Shown here in pieces: positions 11,482 through 23,465 of a DNA stretch of 64,000 bases (positions within the stretch are counted from its first letter, which is position 1; the number at the start of each line of letters is the position of its first letter). Position numbers and translations under genes: made by a program. The notes under the pieces are model-generated. The model was not told the origin of the DNA. It worked only from the letters and a program-made list of their open reading frames with translations, and did no database searches. Source of the DNA: Kingdonia uniflora (Eukaryota > Streptophyta > Magnoliopsida > Ranunculales > Circaeasteraceae); the NCBI GenBank assembly GCA_014058105.1, contig JACGCM010002493.1, forward strand, positions 1,302,001 through 1,366,000, read 5' to 3'.

Positions 11482-14176
11482 TCAGGTTGAACAGTACTGG
11501 ATATGTGTTTGATCATAGAGTTTTTGGCTTTGTCCCAACAATTCAACAAAGTTAGATAAGACAGACATGTCATTGCGAGTGTCTCTCTCTGATAACCATT
11601 CCTCCTTGAGATGAACATCAACATCCCTGCACAAGAGATTGATTCATAGATACAAGCTCAAAATGAAATAGGAAGGATGGAATGAGTCTAAGGGGATACG
11701 GTGCAATTACCTTCTTAGGCTAAGCACTTGATAATTTTTCCGAAGGTAATCCCCATGCTTGCTAAGAGCATCTTGCACATACTGTTTTCCTACAGTTCTT
11801 ACTGCAGCTGCACTGAGTAAATTTTCCAATGAACCGTGCTTCTTTACAAGTTTCAAAGCTGTCTTTCGACCAAAACCAGGAACCACATGTTGAATACCAG
11901 GAACACCATCGACCTCATCACCAACAATGCATCCTATATCAAAGAGGCTAGTTAGAACACTAACTGGAATAAATATCCTTGGTAATTGACATGTACTAAA
12001 ATTTCAAATTCGAGTGTTTTCACTTGAGTTGATGCATACAGTTTCATTTTATTCTAACGGATTTACAAACTACAGTTGTTCCCTTCTTTGACCCCTGTAC
12101 CCCAGGTTCTTCTCCAACCATGAGAACCTTTTTCAACGATGACACTGCCTTCCGCTACCTCCCTTGAGAAAACCTTGCCCACTATCACCCTATCTACAAA
12201 CCTATTCCTACAGCTAAAAGTTATAAGAACCTCTTACCCTGGAGGGAAGAGAGAACCGTGAATGAAGGGGAAATAGAGAAACAATGAATTTGGTGTTATC
12301 CATAACTGCCATACGTCTATTATTTATAATAAACAGCCATAGATGGTATTACACGACCCTGGATCGTTAAGAAATAACAAGACTGCTCAAATGAGGTATG
12401 TAGAACTCATGTTCCCACAAAACACAGAGTCTAAGAATAGTAACATAGCATGTATTTCTCTACACCTTCCAGTGGCAATTCTATCAATTCATCTCTTCAA
12501 TTGGGTTAGTGAATCTTATTAATTAAATCCCAAAGCATACACCGAGGTGTCTACTGCAACACTAAGGGGTTCTTCTCAGTAATTGTCCCATTTACTTGAT
12601 AGCGATTTGATCCACAGAGTACAAAAAATAGTGAATAAACACTGCTCCCTCCACTTCCCCAAGAATACTGATATCAAAAATCTCTGACCAACTATTGGCT
12701 TGACCCTAATCTTTATCTTATCCCACTATTCTAGTCAGTATGTCTAGGTTGGTATCAATGCAAGGTAATGATATCTCGTGACTATGAAAAGAAAGTTCAT
12801 TGTTATGGATAAAATCATAACAGATTGTCACTTACGAAAACTCAAGTCAGAGCTTGGGTCACAATTGTACTGAGCTATATAATGCTTCAACGTATAAAAA
12901 GACCACCGACCGAACTCTGGCATTGGCATCACAATTTGCACATCTTCAGATATCAACTGCTTAAAATCTTTATCAGGTGAACCAATAACTACTCGTAATC
13001 CTTGTCGTAGAACTTGTTCTGCAAGCGTAGCTACAACATCATCTGCTTCATGGCCTTCAACTTTTAGGACCTACATGTAAAAGGGAAAAAGTCTAAGAAG
13101 TTGAGTAACCTGACTAAATATTGACTCCATAAACCATAAATAGTATAAGAAAAGTATAAAGTTATTTCAATACTTTAGTGTGGGTAACAAACTTAGTTTC
13201 CAGTTTAAAAACGTTAGATAGACCCTTAGCTTACAAAACGAAACATCTACACAAATTTTCACTATTTTTAGGATGTACAATCTCCTTTCCAATACCAAGA
13301 ATGAGTCAATGACTTTGTGATGTAATCTTAGACCAAATATATATGAATAATTCACTTACTGGCACATTGCAGTTTTGAAAAAATTCGGTAATGATATGAT
13401 GAGAGTTCCCTCCGGTAGACCTTGTAAACCTTTGCGATGTCGACCATTCTTTTGAGAGTTTCCTCCTATGTGCTTTATATGAAGGTAATAAATCTCTTCG
13501 ATAGTCATTCCCTCCTTCTCCATCAATAACCTGAAAGAAAATGACTTTCAAGTTTCCAAAGAGAGTCACAAATGTTTCATATCAATCCTCAAATGATGTT
13601 AGCGCACATTTCCCTTCCTAAATTTGTACAATTGATAATAAAAAAGAAATTTTTACAAACTTTAGTTCATATCTACCATTCTGACCCCAACTGCAATACC
13701 CATTATCCATTTTCGCTATTTTAACATCAGAGTGAGCTAAAACTACAATGGTTCTTCAAAACTTACATCAAAATGGAGTAAAAACAACTTACAGCGATGA
13801 CGGGGTCGGCGAGGCTGACTTGAGAGAAGAAGAGAGAGATCCAATGAGCAAAAGAGTGTAAACTAGGAGTGCTTCCAGTGTAACAAAGAGGATTCACATC
13901 CAACAAGAACACTCTCTTCTTACTTGTGTTGTTCTTGTTCTTTAGTGTCGTCGATAATAGTCTTTGCACACCACCTGTTTGATTAATTGTGCAAGAAGAA
14001 GAAAAAGAAATAGACGACTGGAATTTGTTCGTTGGTGTTGTTTTGGTCCGTTGTAAATGCAATTTCAGAGAGGTGGATGAAGATGGGATAAAGGTGGTGA
14101 TGAAGTGAGGGTGATAGTGGAGATGAGCAGCCAATGCCACTTCTATCATCTCTCCAACAACACTATTTGATTTCAA
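11482..14176 (-). CDS. organellar 5'-3' exonuclease, PolI/FEN-like, 385 aa
   Basis: Plant relative of the 5'-3' exonuclease domain of bacterial DNA polymerase I (At1g34380-like from memory), a structure-specific nuclease probably imported into plastids or mitochondria. Exons are 14176-13793, 13530-13360, 13070-12836, 11933-11711 and 11626-11482, giving 386 codons with stop. The first ~85 residues are Ser/Thr/His-rich, like a transit peptide. Metal-binding acidic residues of the family are visible: Asp93 in LLDVNPLCY, EADD at 193-196, SPDKDF at 216-221 (Asp218, Asp220) and GDEVDGVPGI at 268-277 (Asp269, Asp272). YKAHRRK at about 146 is the conserved basic element. The helix-three-turn-helix region follows as FGRKTALKLVKKHGSLENLL. 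Another Met lies at residue 10. Two partial copies of this gene's 5' end lie at 21.8-24.0 kb. No lesion is seen in this copy. Confidence 0.92.
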
Positions 14177-14836
14177 TCTTGGATTTCAACTTCAAACTGT
14201 AAGAGCATCTCCAAATGGAGAGGAGCAACTAGTGAGCATCTCCAGTAGTGTTGAGATGGAAAGGTTGAATGCTATTAGAGCTGGGGAAGGCACAGATAAG
14301 ACTTACGATTGTAACAACACTCGTTGCAGCTCTAGTATTTGCTGCAGACTGCGGTCCTTGCTATACTATCATTAACAGTGACGATGGTAATGGTATTTAC
14401 ATATTCTTTCGAGAAGATTTCTTTCACTATCTCAGTTATATAATATACAATGTGTTTGGCTCAATTTTTCTCCACCACTTCAGTCTTATGTTGTCCTAGC
14501 TCATCAACTCAATTACTGTACCTGCTACAGCCTTGCCAAAAATATATGTATCTTCTCTACATATTTATAAGATTTGCTCCTTGTTCCATATACATTGAGA
14601 TAAATTGATATTTTAGAGCATGCAACTGGGTTATCTGTAGAAAACAAACTATACAATGAGAGTGGTTACTTCATTTCAAAATGAAAAATCCAAATAGCAA
14701 ACAACAGTTTTCTCTTACTGGGTAAAGCATGACAACTGCATAAGCCAGTGGAGGGATCTTGCATGGACAACTTCATTTTAAGAGTGTTAAAAACAGATCC
14801 TATCGCATTATGGTAATGTTACGAACAACATAAATT
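14177..14836. other. intergenic, exonuclease promoter side
   Basis: No gene is supported. Near 14207-14250 two gagcatctcca words occur, resembling the terminal inverted repeat of the PIF/Harbinger MITEs at 53.8 kb, so this may be a MITE scar in the promoter. The plus-strand frame at 14269-14499 looks fortuitous. Confidence 0.45.
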
Positions 14837-17800
14837 TTAGGTGCCTGATCGAACATATCTCCAAGTTTGATGGATAATATCATCATCGAGGAATGGCCGC
14901 AGAGACAATAACTGGCGGTAGCTCTGCAAATGCTCTGATGATGATTTCACACTAAGAGAAGACACTATTATTTCCTGCAAATAGGATGTATATGCGTGTT
15001 AGTCCGTTCCAATATTCTTTGAACAAGGAAATAGAATTCAGAAATATCTATGGACTGGGCAAATGGCAATCATATACACAAGTACACAGAAAATATATGC
15101 AGAAGTGCGGTGTAATGACATGTATTTAGAGAGAGATAGATGTGCAGATGGCCTTCATTCCTATGTATTATTATTTCGGAGGTAGTCCGTAGTCTTAGCC
15201 CTTAGCTCCTTACCTCTTAAGTCCTAACATTGTTATGATGATGGAGGAGGATGCTAGGGAGAAGATGTACATTAGGATGTAACCAGTTGTTTAATCATTT
15301 ATACAAGCCCCAGAGCCCCATCCCCAGCTTCCCTAGCAAAATAGTACATAAAAAATATACGCATATTATGCGTTCTCGTAAAACGAATTTTTAAAGTACT
15401 CAGGGATAATTTGGGAGCTTCCATGCTGATTAACTTTAAGAGTTTGGACCTTGAAATATCCATCCTAATCAAACAAACTGGAATATCTATTCAGTTTGCT
15501 GATCACTATGGGGACGATGAGAATTTGCCCGACTGTACTCAAGTACCTCACATGTGAGGCAACAGAAGAAAAGCAACTGAAGAAACGAAGGACTTGCTTT
15601 GTAACAGAAGACATCGCTGCAAAACAGCTAGAACTGGGTGCACAACAGGGCTTACAATTGACAGAATCACCTTTTGCACCTATTTTATTCCATTGCAGTA
15701 TATTGTTACATTTTCAAGCAAGGCAGGAATTGCATATTCTGTAAATTATATAGATGTGCAAATTTATTGTATTTGAATGTTTTCATATGATGGGGAGCTA
15801 TTTTACCTGCATAGCGTAGTCTTTCTTGAACATACTATAAAGGATCCCCATCATGCCCACATAATCTGAAACCTCAGGTTTCAAGAGATGGACAGACTCG
15901 CTCTCTCCCTGAAACAAAAAGACAAACTTTGTTAATGCTATAAACTTGTATACTCCAACATGAAAGCTAAACTGAAACATACTTTTACCTAAGAGTTCTT
16001 TTTTTGGAGAATTTACCATAAGAATAAAAACTAAGAGCAAACAAGAGACTTAGACAATGTTTCCATATGCATGTACGTTTTTTCATTGAGATTAGAAGGA
16101 AGGCACAACCATTAGTAGAGAATCGAGAACCAATTAAAATCCATAAGACCATAAATTCACAAGAAAAACTGAAGTAGAGAATCACTAATGATTTTGAAAA
16201 TAATGAAGCAAAAAGTATAACGAACTACCTTTGTACTTTTGATTGTTCGAGCTGACGACTCATCGTCTGAATCTTTATCCCAATACAGTAGAAGACTCTC
16301 ATCTGTAACCCGAACTATGACTATAACATCCTCCATGAGGCCTTCTAATTTATTAATCAGATCCTTTGCTGGAAAAGAGAAAAACATAAAAGAAATAAGA
16401 CAACGTGTACAAGTGCCTATAAAAATTTGACTTGCAGCACCCACAAAAAAGAAGCTCGGTTGATATTAGAAACAGAATCTAAGCCATATCCCTTTTCTCC
16501 CTCCTTGCTCGGCTTTCATACAAAAGTAAAATAGTTCTGCAGAATGTTCCCTTTGCGATTCTTCAAAAAATCAGGAAGGAGCAGAACAAAAGGTACAGCT
16601 AACGAAAGAAAAAGACTATTTAATATATCGCGACAAGTGTCCAAACTTTGTGTTTGTTTTGGTCAACAAGTTCAATGAAATGGTGGCTTAATTTATGATG
16701 ATCCTATTTTTAGGTGGGAATAGATTGTGGAGACGGGAATGAGGAGGGTGGAGCTTTCATTTTTTCCAATTTTCTTCTTCCAAGTTTATTCTTCATTGTT
16801 TTTAGGGTGGTCACCTCTCCCTAGCTTTTCTTTCTTTGGTGAATTCTATACTACCAGCAAGAAGGACAAATGAAAAACAATGTAGGGCTCAATAGAAGGA
16901 AAGAGGTAGTCCATAACACGGAAATTAAGTGTGAAATGCATAAGCAGATGATATTGAAAAATAGCTAAATCTGAGCAGCAATAGAGGATAATAGATATAG
17001 ATATGACGCTTAATGTGGGAATACTTTTCAAAGTTCTGCTAAAGTTATTTTCTTACATGTCAAGAAAAAGAAAGAGGCACCGAGAAAGATAGTGATGGCT
17101 GTTACCTTTACTTATATGTCCTTGTAGTCCTTGTTGAGATAAATCCACTTCTTCATGCATTGCCAAAAAAGAAGAAGAATGTTTATAGTTAAACATTGAT
17201 CAAAGATGAGCACAGATATAATATTAGTAAAAAGATTAGTGATAAATTGGCTTACACTTTTTCATGTTTTGAATAACATCGTGTACATTGCAACAGCCAG
17301 CATCAAGATATGCCTTCATCCGCTCAGTTTTATTAACTTCAATAATGCCAAAAGCTACTTCAGAAATCTTCTGTATCGGCTGCCTTCTAAGTGATTCTGC
17401 ATTAAAACGCTTGAAACCAAGTTATTCTAACGATAAATATAATATACCCAAATCAATCAATAGCTAGTAATAAAACTACACTCTCAAATCACCTAGGGGT
17501 TGGCAAAATCCGTCAAGCAAGTTACTTCCGACCGAACCCATCTCCTCAAGCGTGCCAATTCTATAACAATAGCATAATCATCAATCTTCTAGAAAAGAAA
17601 AGAAAAAAAATATATACACAGATTCCTAAAAGAGTGCTACTAAAAATAGTATGTTTCCTATGCAACTTTCAGCACGATATGGACCAATTTATTACATTTA
17701 TAGTTACCGCGCATTTGCAAATTCCTTGATAATCATTAAAGTATATCCTACTTCAACAATACGCGATTTTATTTGTATTTGACATGTTATGCCCATATTC

Positions 17801-18123
17801 CTTACACAAATTCAGCTCTTGGGTCTTGGCTGCATTACGATAAATCATGTCCAATATGCATAGGTTATAGGCATAACGTTTTAGTAGCTCAATAAACTCC
17901 GAAAATGATTAATCTTAATCTGGGGTAGCATCATTAACAAAGTTTTTTCGTCGAAATCATACTAACTCAACAAATTACAGCTAATAATAGCAAGTCATAG
18001 AAAGGGTTTTTAGTATTAGCTATGAAGTATGGGAAATGGGATTTACCTCGCCATGAATTCGGAGAAAATGCCATACACCCTCTTGCTCAAACTCGAAGAT
18101 GCGTCTTTCTCAACACCTTCCAT
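14837..18123 (-). CDS. unrecognised plant protein, 7 exons, 235 aa
   Basis: I do not recognise this gene firmly; it resembles uncharacterised plant proteins. Proposed exons are 18123-18047, 17560-17493, 17396-17256, 17147-17106, 16368-16229, 15908-15807 and 14974-14837, giving 236 codons with stop and consistent phases. It begins MEGVEKDASSSLSKRVYGIF. Most of it looks alpha-helical and soluble: IGTLEEMGSVGSNLLDGF, then VAFGIIEVNKTERMKAYLDAG with two cysteines, then AKDLINKLEGLMEDVIVIV. An acidic stretch follows (DKDSDDESS). A conserved-looking tail carries DYVGMMGILYSMFKKDYAMQ and SLRPFLDDDIIHQTWRYV. No signal peptide, membrane segment or catalytic motif is visible. The small exon 4 is the least certain because its acceptor was chosen to keep the frame. 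The reliable splice chain argues for a real gene. Confidence 0.75.
16640..16790. repeat. dispersed repeat, copy 1 (partner at 53.58 kb)
   Basis: This stretch runs from a tccaaactttg word through ggtcaacaagttca, a gattgtgg..acgggaatgagga core and a cttcttcc tail. It is clearly similar to 53578-53735 in the same orientation. It lies in an intron of the 235-aa protein gene and is probably a short non-autonomous transposon fragment of unknown class. Confidence 0.6.
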
Positions 18124-18520
18124 TGCTTACCTGCTACAAAGTAAAATTGATCTGAATTGGGTTTAGAGCGTTAATGGTAAATCTACTACTGTTGAAATTA
18201 GGTACAAAAAAACCATTACTATATGACGATTTTAAATGAACAACGTTGATACTACATGTGACCAAATCTCCAGGTCCCACCAATTGTCGTCAAACGCGAA
18301 GACATCGGACTAATTAATGATATATTTTTTTTGTTTTCAGCATGGTAGGTGTTATAGAGAGCTGTTCCACACTCGATGAAGAATTATTGTAAAACTTACA
18401 GTTGTTGATATCCTACAGGCAGCAGTCAGCTAATTTAGCCAACGTTCAAGCCCTACTGTTCATCATTGATAACAGCTTTGTGACAACTATTCTTGTTGTG
18501 GCCAAACATATTGCATAGTG
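18124..18520. other. intergenic, promoter side of the 235-aa gene
   Basis: No coding sequence or repeat is recognised. It lies between the start codon of the minus-strand gene and a decayed LINE fragment. Confidence 0.4.
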
Positions 18521-19065
18521 TCATTTCTGTGAAAACCATGAGTACCCAACTGGGATGCTGGAAACTTTGTTATTGCTGTATACAATTGGCACAAAGTTGG
18601 GAAGAGGAGACTCCACTTTAACCTCAACACAGACTCTCACATAAGCTTGCCTTGTCTTATCTTCAGTCATCTTATCAGTTTTAATAGGATGTCCTATATA
18701 GCTAGCCAAGCTAGAGATCCCCTTAAAATTCCAAATGTTAGATTAGAAGGAACATCTTGAAGAATAACCCAGATTGGGACAGTATCAAGTACTGTTGTTT
18801 CAAGTTCTATGAATGGCCTCCATGGCCTAATGATGAAGAGTCTGTTAGCCAAGTGTTGGGGGCCCATTCTTAAAACCTTCTCTTTGTCTTCCATTCATGT
18901 GAATTTGAACTTAAACAGATTGTTAATTTGTAATATCATCTCAAAGAAACCCTTAAGGTTCCAAAAATAGGTGAGGCTTTCCTTAACAAAGAAGTAAAGA
19001 TAATCTCCTTCCCACGAAATTACCAACCACATAGTCCTCATATTCTTTGTTTTTCTCAATATAAT

Positions 19066-19453
19066 TGATAAGTCACGTGGTTGCCACAATACTTCCGTAA
19101 GCGGTCATCTCTCCACCTTGCAGGATCACTTTATCTATTTTAGTTATTTCTAATTAGTTTATTTGATTTGCATTATAATTAGGAGAAGTCTCCTAATTAG
19201 AGTCTAGATAGAGTTTCTATTTGTGCTAGGTCTTTTCTCATATAAAAGAGAGCCTAAGCTTAGTTTATTTCTTATGCTGATTTTAGTAAGAGAAAGGCTT
19301 AGCCTTAGAGAGTTATGTAGAGTTTGGGGTAAAACTCGTAAACCATAGGTCTATGACCTTTATTTTTAAGCGACTAAGTGAGTTTAAATCAAAGGCGATT
19401 TTAGGTTACTTTAATTGTGATTTAGAATGTTGTTTCCGCGTAGTTTCTATAAA
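19066..19453 (+). repeat. left LTR
   Basis: Direct repeat partner of 20306-20694, containing a tataaaagag box at about 19240 that suits an LTR promoter. It ends just before the primer-binding site. Confidence 0.85.
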
Positions 19454-19455
19454 CT

Positions 19456-19468
19456 TGGTACCAGAGCC
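19456..19468 (+). promoter_or_regulatory. primer-binding site, tRNA-iMet type
   Basis: tggtaccagagcc differs by one base from the complement of the 3' end of plant initiator-Met tRNA (tggtatcagagcc). It begins two bases after the LTR end, where minus-strand DNA synthesis would start. Confidence 0.8.
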
Positions 19469-19507
19469 ACTAAAATTATGCAGGGATTTTTTCCTTTGCG
19501 ACGAACG

Positions 19508-19903
19508 ATGGGGAAGAAAACGCCAAAGAAACAAATGCAAGGTAAGCAATTGAAAACGGTAGAAGAGTCTACCACGTTGCTTATGGAGTCTAACAAGGAG
19601 CTTACAGACTCAAACAAGGTTATGTCTAAACAATTTGATGCGATGTTTGCCAAATTGTGTGTCCTCGTGAGTTCCGGTGGTGATGGAAGATTTGCTGATG
19701 TCATTGAAGATGAAATACAAGTAGGAGAGAAAAAGATTCATGAAGGAGATCGCAATCTTCTCCAGCAGTTAGCCTTGAGCCAGGCTACTTCTACCCAAAA
19801 TCTCCTCCAGCAGTCAGCCTTGAGCCAAACCATATCTACCCAAAATCAGCTCCAACAGTCAGCCTTGCGCCAGGCTAGGTTAGCCCAGAACCAGCTCCAG
19901 TAG
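19508..19903 (+). CDS. gag-like fragment with a repeated Gln/Ser motif, 131 aa
   Basis: This is the only sizeable frame in the short LTR element. From the ATG at 19508 it begins MGKKTPKKQMQGKQ and contains a helical stretch (MESNKELTDSNKVMSKQFDAM). It ends with three and a half copies of a ~16-residue repeat of the form LLQQSALSQTISTQN. No zinc knuckle or protease is present. It is probably a relic or truncated gag; function beyond that is unknown. Confidence 0.45.
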   Translation: MGKKTPKKQMQGKQLKTVEESTTLLMESNKELTDSNKVMSKQFDAMFAKLCVLVSSGGDGRFADVIEDEIQVGEKKIHEGDRNLLQQLALSQATSTQNLLQQSALSQTISTQNQLQQSALRQARLAQNQLQ

Positions 19904-20305
19904 CCAGGCAAACTAACAATTATTACGGGAACGCGTGGAGACACAAACCGGGTTAAATAGAGTTTGAGTAGCCCAATAAGGGCTAGATTTCGCAATTCCT
20001 CTCCATTAATTGATTGGGATAAACCCCCAATCTTTGATGAGTCTCCAGAAGCGATAATTAATTCAAAATTTAGTGATCCACTTTGGCAAGGGTTTGAAGA
20101 CTATTCAAGTCAAGATTTTAATAAATTTTTGGGGATTCAAAATGAAGTCATGCACGGTAATTTTGGCAAAACTATAGTTTCTCTATTTGCAGGCAAACAA
20201 AACGGGTACGGCAAGTACCGTGGAAGGATTTGCAGTTGTTTTATGTTCAGAGTTGTTTCTTCTGTCTTCAAAATTCGTAGACGAATTTTCAAAGACGGTA
20301 AGAGT

Positions 20306-20694
20306 TGATAAGTCACATGGTCGCCACAATACCCACGTAAGCGGCCATCTCTCCACCTTGCAGGACCACACTCTCTATTTTAGTTATTTCTAATTAGCTT
20401 ATTTGATTTACATTATAATTAGGAGAAGTCTCTTAATTAGAGTCTAACTAGGGTTTCTATTTGTGCTAGGTATTTTCCCCTATAAAAGAGAGCCTAAGCT
20501 TAGTTTATTTTTTATGTTGGCTTTAGTGGGAGAAAGGCTTCGCCTTAGAGAGTTATCTAGAGTTTGGGATAAAAGTTATAAACCTTAGGTTTATGACTTT
20601 TATTTTTAAGCGATTAAGTGAGTTTAATTCAAAGGCAAGTTTTAGGTTAGTTTAATTGTGATTTAGATCGTTGTTTCCGCGTAGTTTCTATAAA
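20306..20694 (+). repeat. right LTR
   Basis: Direct repeat partner of 19066-19453, with the same tataaaagag box near 20480. Sequence to its right resumes the minus-strand frame at 20688-21254. Confidence 0.85.
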
Positions 20695-21254
20695 GAATCC
20701 TCATCTTTGAATTGGACAAAAGAAGTACTATTAATGGCAGTGGGAGGTATATAGAGAAGGTAGAGGTGGGAACTCTGTTTCCAGGCTTTTACTACCATCA
20801 TTACATTGGTGTGGTTTGCTAGTGTTTTCTTTAAGGATAGGGCATTATTGCGGCATTCATGGACCCGAGCAACCTCAGTTTCCCTGTGTAATTCACCTCC
20901 AATACTGGTGTCTGCCATATCTCCACCCACCTTCACTTTATAGCTGACTTGCACTTGTTCCTTCACTCCTTCAGTGGGATCAGCTTTCTCAGTGCCTTCA
21001 TTTGAGCATTTATTTGTATTAATTGCATGCCCCTGAGTATCCACTTTGTTCTCATGAGGCCTCAAGTTACTGGAAGTTCCATGACATTGGGGTGGACAGA
21101 ATCCCCATTTCAGCTCTCCGTTCATACATTCCTTCACACACGAACGAAGATAGCAATCTTGCAAGGGACATATAACAAGGTCTTTCGATTCGAAGGAGCA
21201 CTCCAGCTTCTTACCCTCTTCAGCACCAATGTCTTCCTCACTCTCCACCCCCAC

Positions 21255-21779
21255 AGTCTAAACTGTGCTAGCTAAATTACCCCTAGTTCAACCTGGGGAA
21301 CCTTGTAACAAATTTACGAAAAAAATTAACTTCCACTGAATTACTCTAGAGATATATTTCTAAATAGGTTCCAAGGAGGAAAACATAGTGATTGCCAGGA
21401 TGGATTCCGTGTAGATATTGGAGATATATTCCTTTGTCAGAATTATGACCATACACCTATGGGTTGGATATATTATACATGGATAAGATCGTATATATAG
21501 AGAGGGGAATATTTCTTGTAGAAACGTCAATATGAGTTTGCGACCAGGCCAATCCAAGATTCTTGAATCCCTTCCTAAAAAAGAAAAAAAAATTATCTCC
21601 TTTTCTCTTATAATTCAAACCTGCTATGTAGGTTTGTGAAGTGATGCTCTATTTCAGGCAACCCAAAAGATAAAAGGCTTGTTTGTTGCTAAGTGATATA
21701 TTTTATTTGTGCTTTTGCTTTCCTTTTACTAGCAATCTTGTTCTTTCGTTATCCATTAGTAAAATATTATTCAAGAGGA
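21255..21779. other. spacer with no recognised feature
   Basis: An AT-rich stretch between the LINE remnant and the duplicated exonuclease fragment. I see no coding region or repeat in it. Confidence 0.4.
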
Positions 21780-23465
21780 GAAACGGTGGAAAGTAAAAGG
21801 GAAAAGTCTAAGAAGTTGAGATCACCTGACTGCGTACTGACTCCAAAGACCATAAAAGTATACAAAAAACAAGAAGTTTTTTCAATAACTTTTGTGTGAG
21901 TTAACTAACATAATTTCTAGTTAAGAAATTATGGATAGTCCCTTAGTTTGCAAAACCAACCATCTAAACATTTCATCATTTTGAAAGTGCTATCTCCCTT
22001 TCAATACCAAGAATGAAATTGCGATGTATTCTTAGGCCAAATATACAATAAAAATTCACTCACTGGCGCATTGCACTTCCGGAGGACATCCGTAATGAGA
22101 TGAGAAATTCCGCCGGTAGACCTTGAATACCTTTGCGATATTGATCATTCTTTTGAGAGTTTCCTCCTATGTGCTTTATATGAAGGTAATGAATCTCTTC
22201 GATATTCATTTCCTCCTTCTCCATCAAAGACTTACAAGAAGAAAAAACTATAAGTGAAAAAGAACACAGTATCTCTGTAAGGTTCCAACCACTCTTAAGA
22301 GAAGCAGATAGCCGGGAGGATAATATATTCAAAATGAACAAAAGTATGCTTCCAAACTCATCTTTTTTATCACAAACCTATATAATGCACAGGAAACAAA
22401 GGACTTAGTCTAATTCTTGTAAGTCCAATATATCAGAAAATGGAATCATTCTTCAGCAAGAATGTTTTATTCTTGAACAACCGTAACATTTTCTCCGAGA
22501 AGTGAAGGTAGTTTATATTTAAAGTTAAGCATGCGCAGCTCACACGTCCAAAACCTACCACGGCAATAAAATAGTGGATTCACGACGTCAAGATCGATAA
22601 GAACATCTCCCCAATGTCTGCATCTGAATGCGATTTTACAAAATCATGTTTTTGAGGAGTGCATTTTTGCACACTATAACAAAAACACGCATATGATAAG
22701 TGCCAGGCCACTCAGAGTACTCCATACACGGATTAGGAATTCTTATCAATTCTCAAAATAAGTTACCACACATTTCCCTCCCATATTCTCCATTTAAATG
22801 ATCTTCCTCCCATATCAATAGTTTTTAATTGTTAGATCATATTTGCACTGCTGCACACTCTGTACATTCAGTCCCTACACCTTGCACAACTATGGGTGTG
22901 TCTGCGTATGTGCATGTGCATGAAAGCGAGTATGAGGTTTCACCCACAAACAACTCCCCATGGAGCTAAATTTTGTGCAACTAAGAAACAAAACCTTCAC
23001 AAACTTAGTTTACAGCAATCATTCTGACCCCAACTGTAATACCCATTATCCATTTTCGCTAAACTTACAACTGTTCTTCATTATTTACATAAAAATGGAG
23101 TAAGAAAATATGGAAAGTTGAAAGATAACAACTTACAGCGATGACGGGTCGGCGAGGCTGACTTGAGAGAAGAAGAGAGAGATCCAATGAGCAAAAGAGT
23201 GTAAACTAGGAGTGCTTCCAGTGTAACAAAGAGGATTCACATTCAACAAAAACACTCTCTTCTTCCTTGTGTTGTTCTTTGGTATCGTCGTCGATAATAT
23301 TTTCTCGCACACCACCTGTTTGATTAATTGTGCAACAACAAGAAGAAATAGACGAGTTAAATTTGTTCGTTGGTGTTGTTTTGATCCGTTGTAAATGCAA
23401 TTTCAGAGAGGTGGATGAAGATGGGATAAAGGTGGTGATGAAGTGAGGGTGATAGTGAAGATGAG
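21780..23465 (-). pseudogene. old partial copy (copy A) of the 5'-3' exonuclease gene, exons 1-2
   Basis: On the minus strand this block matches the 5' part of the exonuclease gene at 13.07-14.11 kb. An exon 1 copy lies at about 23465-23127 and carries KKRVFLLNVNPLCYTG and SFAHWISLFFSQVSLADP. It has lost one G near 23145, so the frame ends SSL-stop. An exon 2 copy lies at about 22235-22062 and keeps YKA-type and GRSTGG-like wording, but has a stop where the parent has Trp, and its acceptor differs. Intron 2 sequence is also duplicated to about 21780. Exons 3-5 are absent. Divergence is much greater than in copy B, so it is an older duplication and cannot give a full nuclease. Confidence 0.85.

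Larger units (their letters stand above)
19066..20694 (+). mobile_element. short non-autonomous LTR retrotransposon, ~1.63 kb
   Basis: Two direct repeats of 388-389 bp bound a ~850-bp interior. The left LTR is 19066-19453 and the right LTR 20306-20694. Both begin tgataagtcac and end tttctataaa and differ at scattered sites, so this is not a brand-new insertion. Immediately after the left LTR is a primer site (19456-19468). Before the right LTR is a purine-rich stretch. The interior has no reverse transcriptase or integrase, only a gag-like frame and a scrap that resembles a polyprotein end (PPIFDES). The ends are not canonical TG...CA and I could not find a clean target-site duplication. Confidence 0.85.
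18521..21254 (-). pseudogene. LINE ORF1 remnant (DUF4283-like), split by an LTR element
   Basis: On the minus strand, frames at 19089-18895, 18894-18694 and 18709-18521 form one decayed protein joined by an in-frame stop and one frameshift. The phrases RLFIIRPWRPF, VPIWVILQDVP and QAYVRVCVEV are typical of the DUF4283 domain in ORF1 of plant L1-type LINEs. The frame at 21254-20688 on the same strand, a hydrophilic protein of about 188 residues, ends abruptly at the right LTR of the nested element. It is therefore probably the other side of the same insertion target. Its own domain is not recognised. No endonuclease or reverse transcriptase is seen, so the LINE is truncated or fragmented. Confidence 0.6.

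Noticed and set aside
19061..20699. tataa words at both outer edges of the short LTR element as a target-site duplication
   Set aside because: The right-hand tataa is also present at the inner end of the left LTR, so it belongs to the LTR and is not a duplicated host site.
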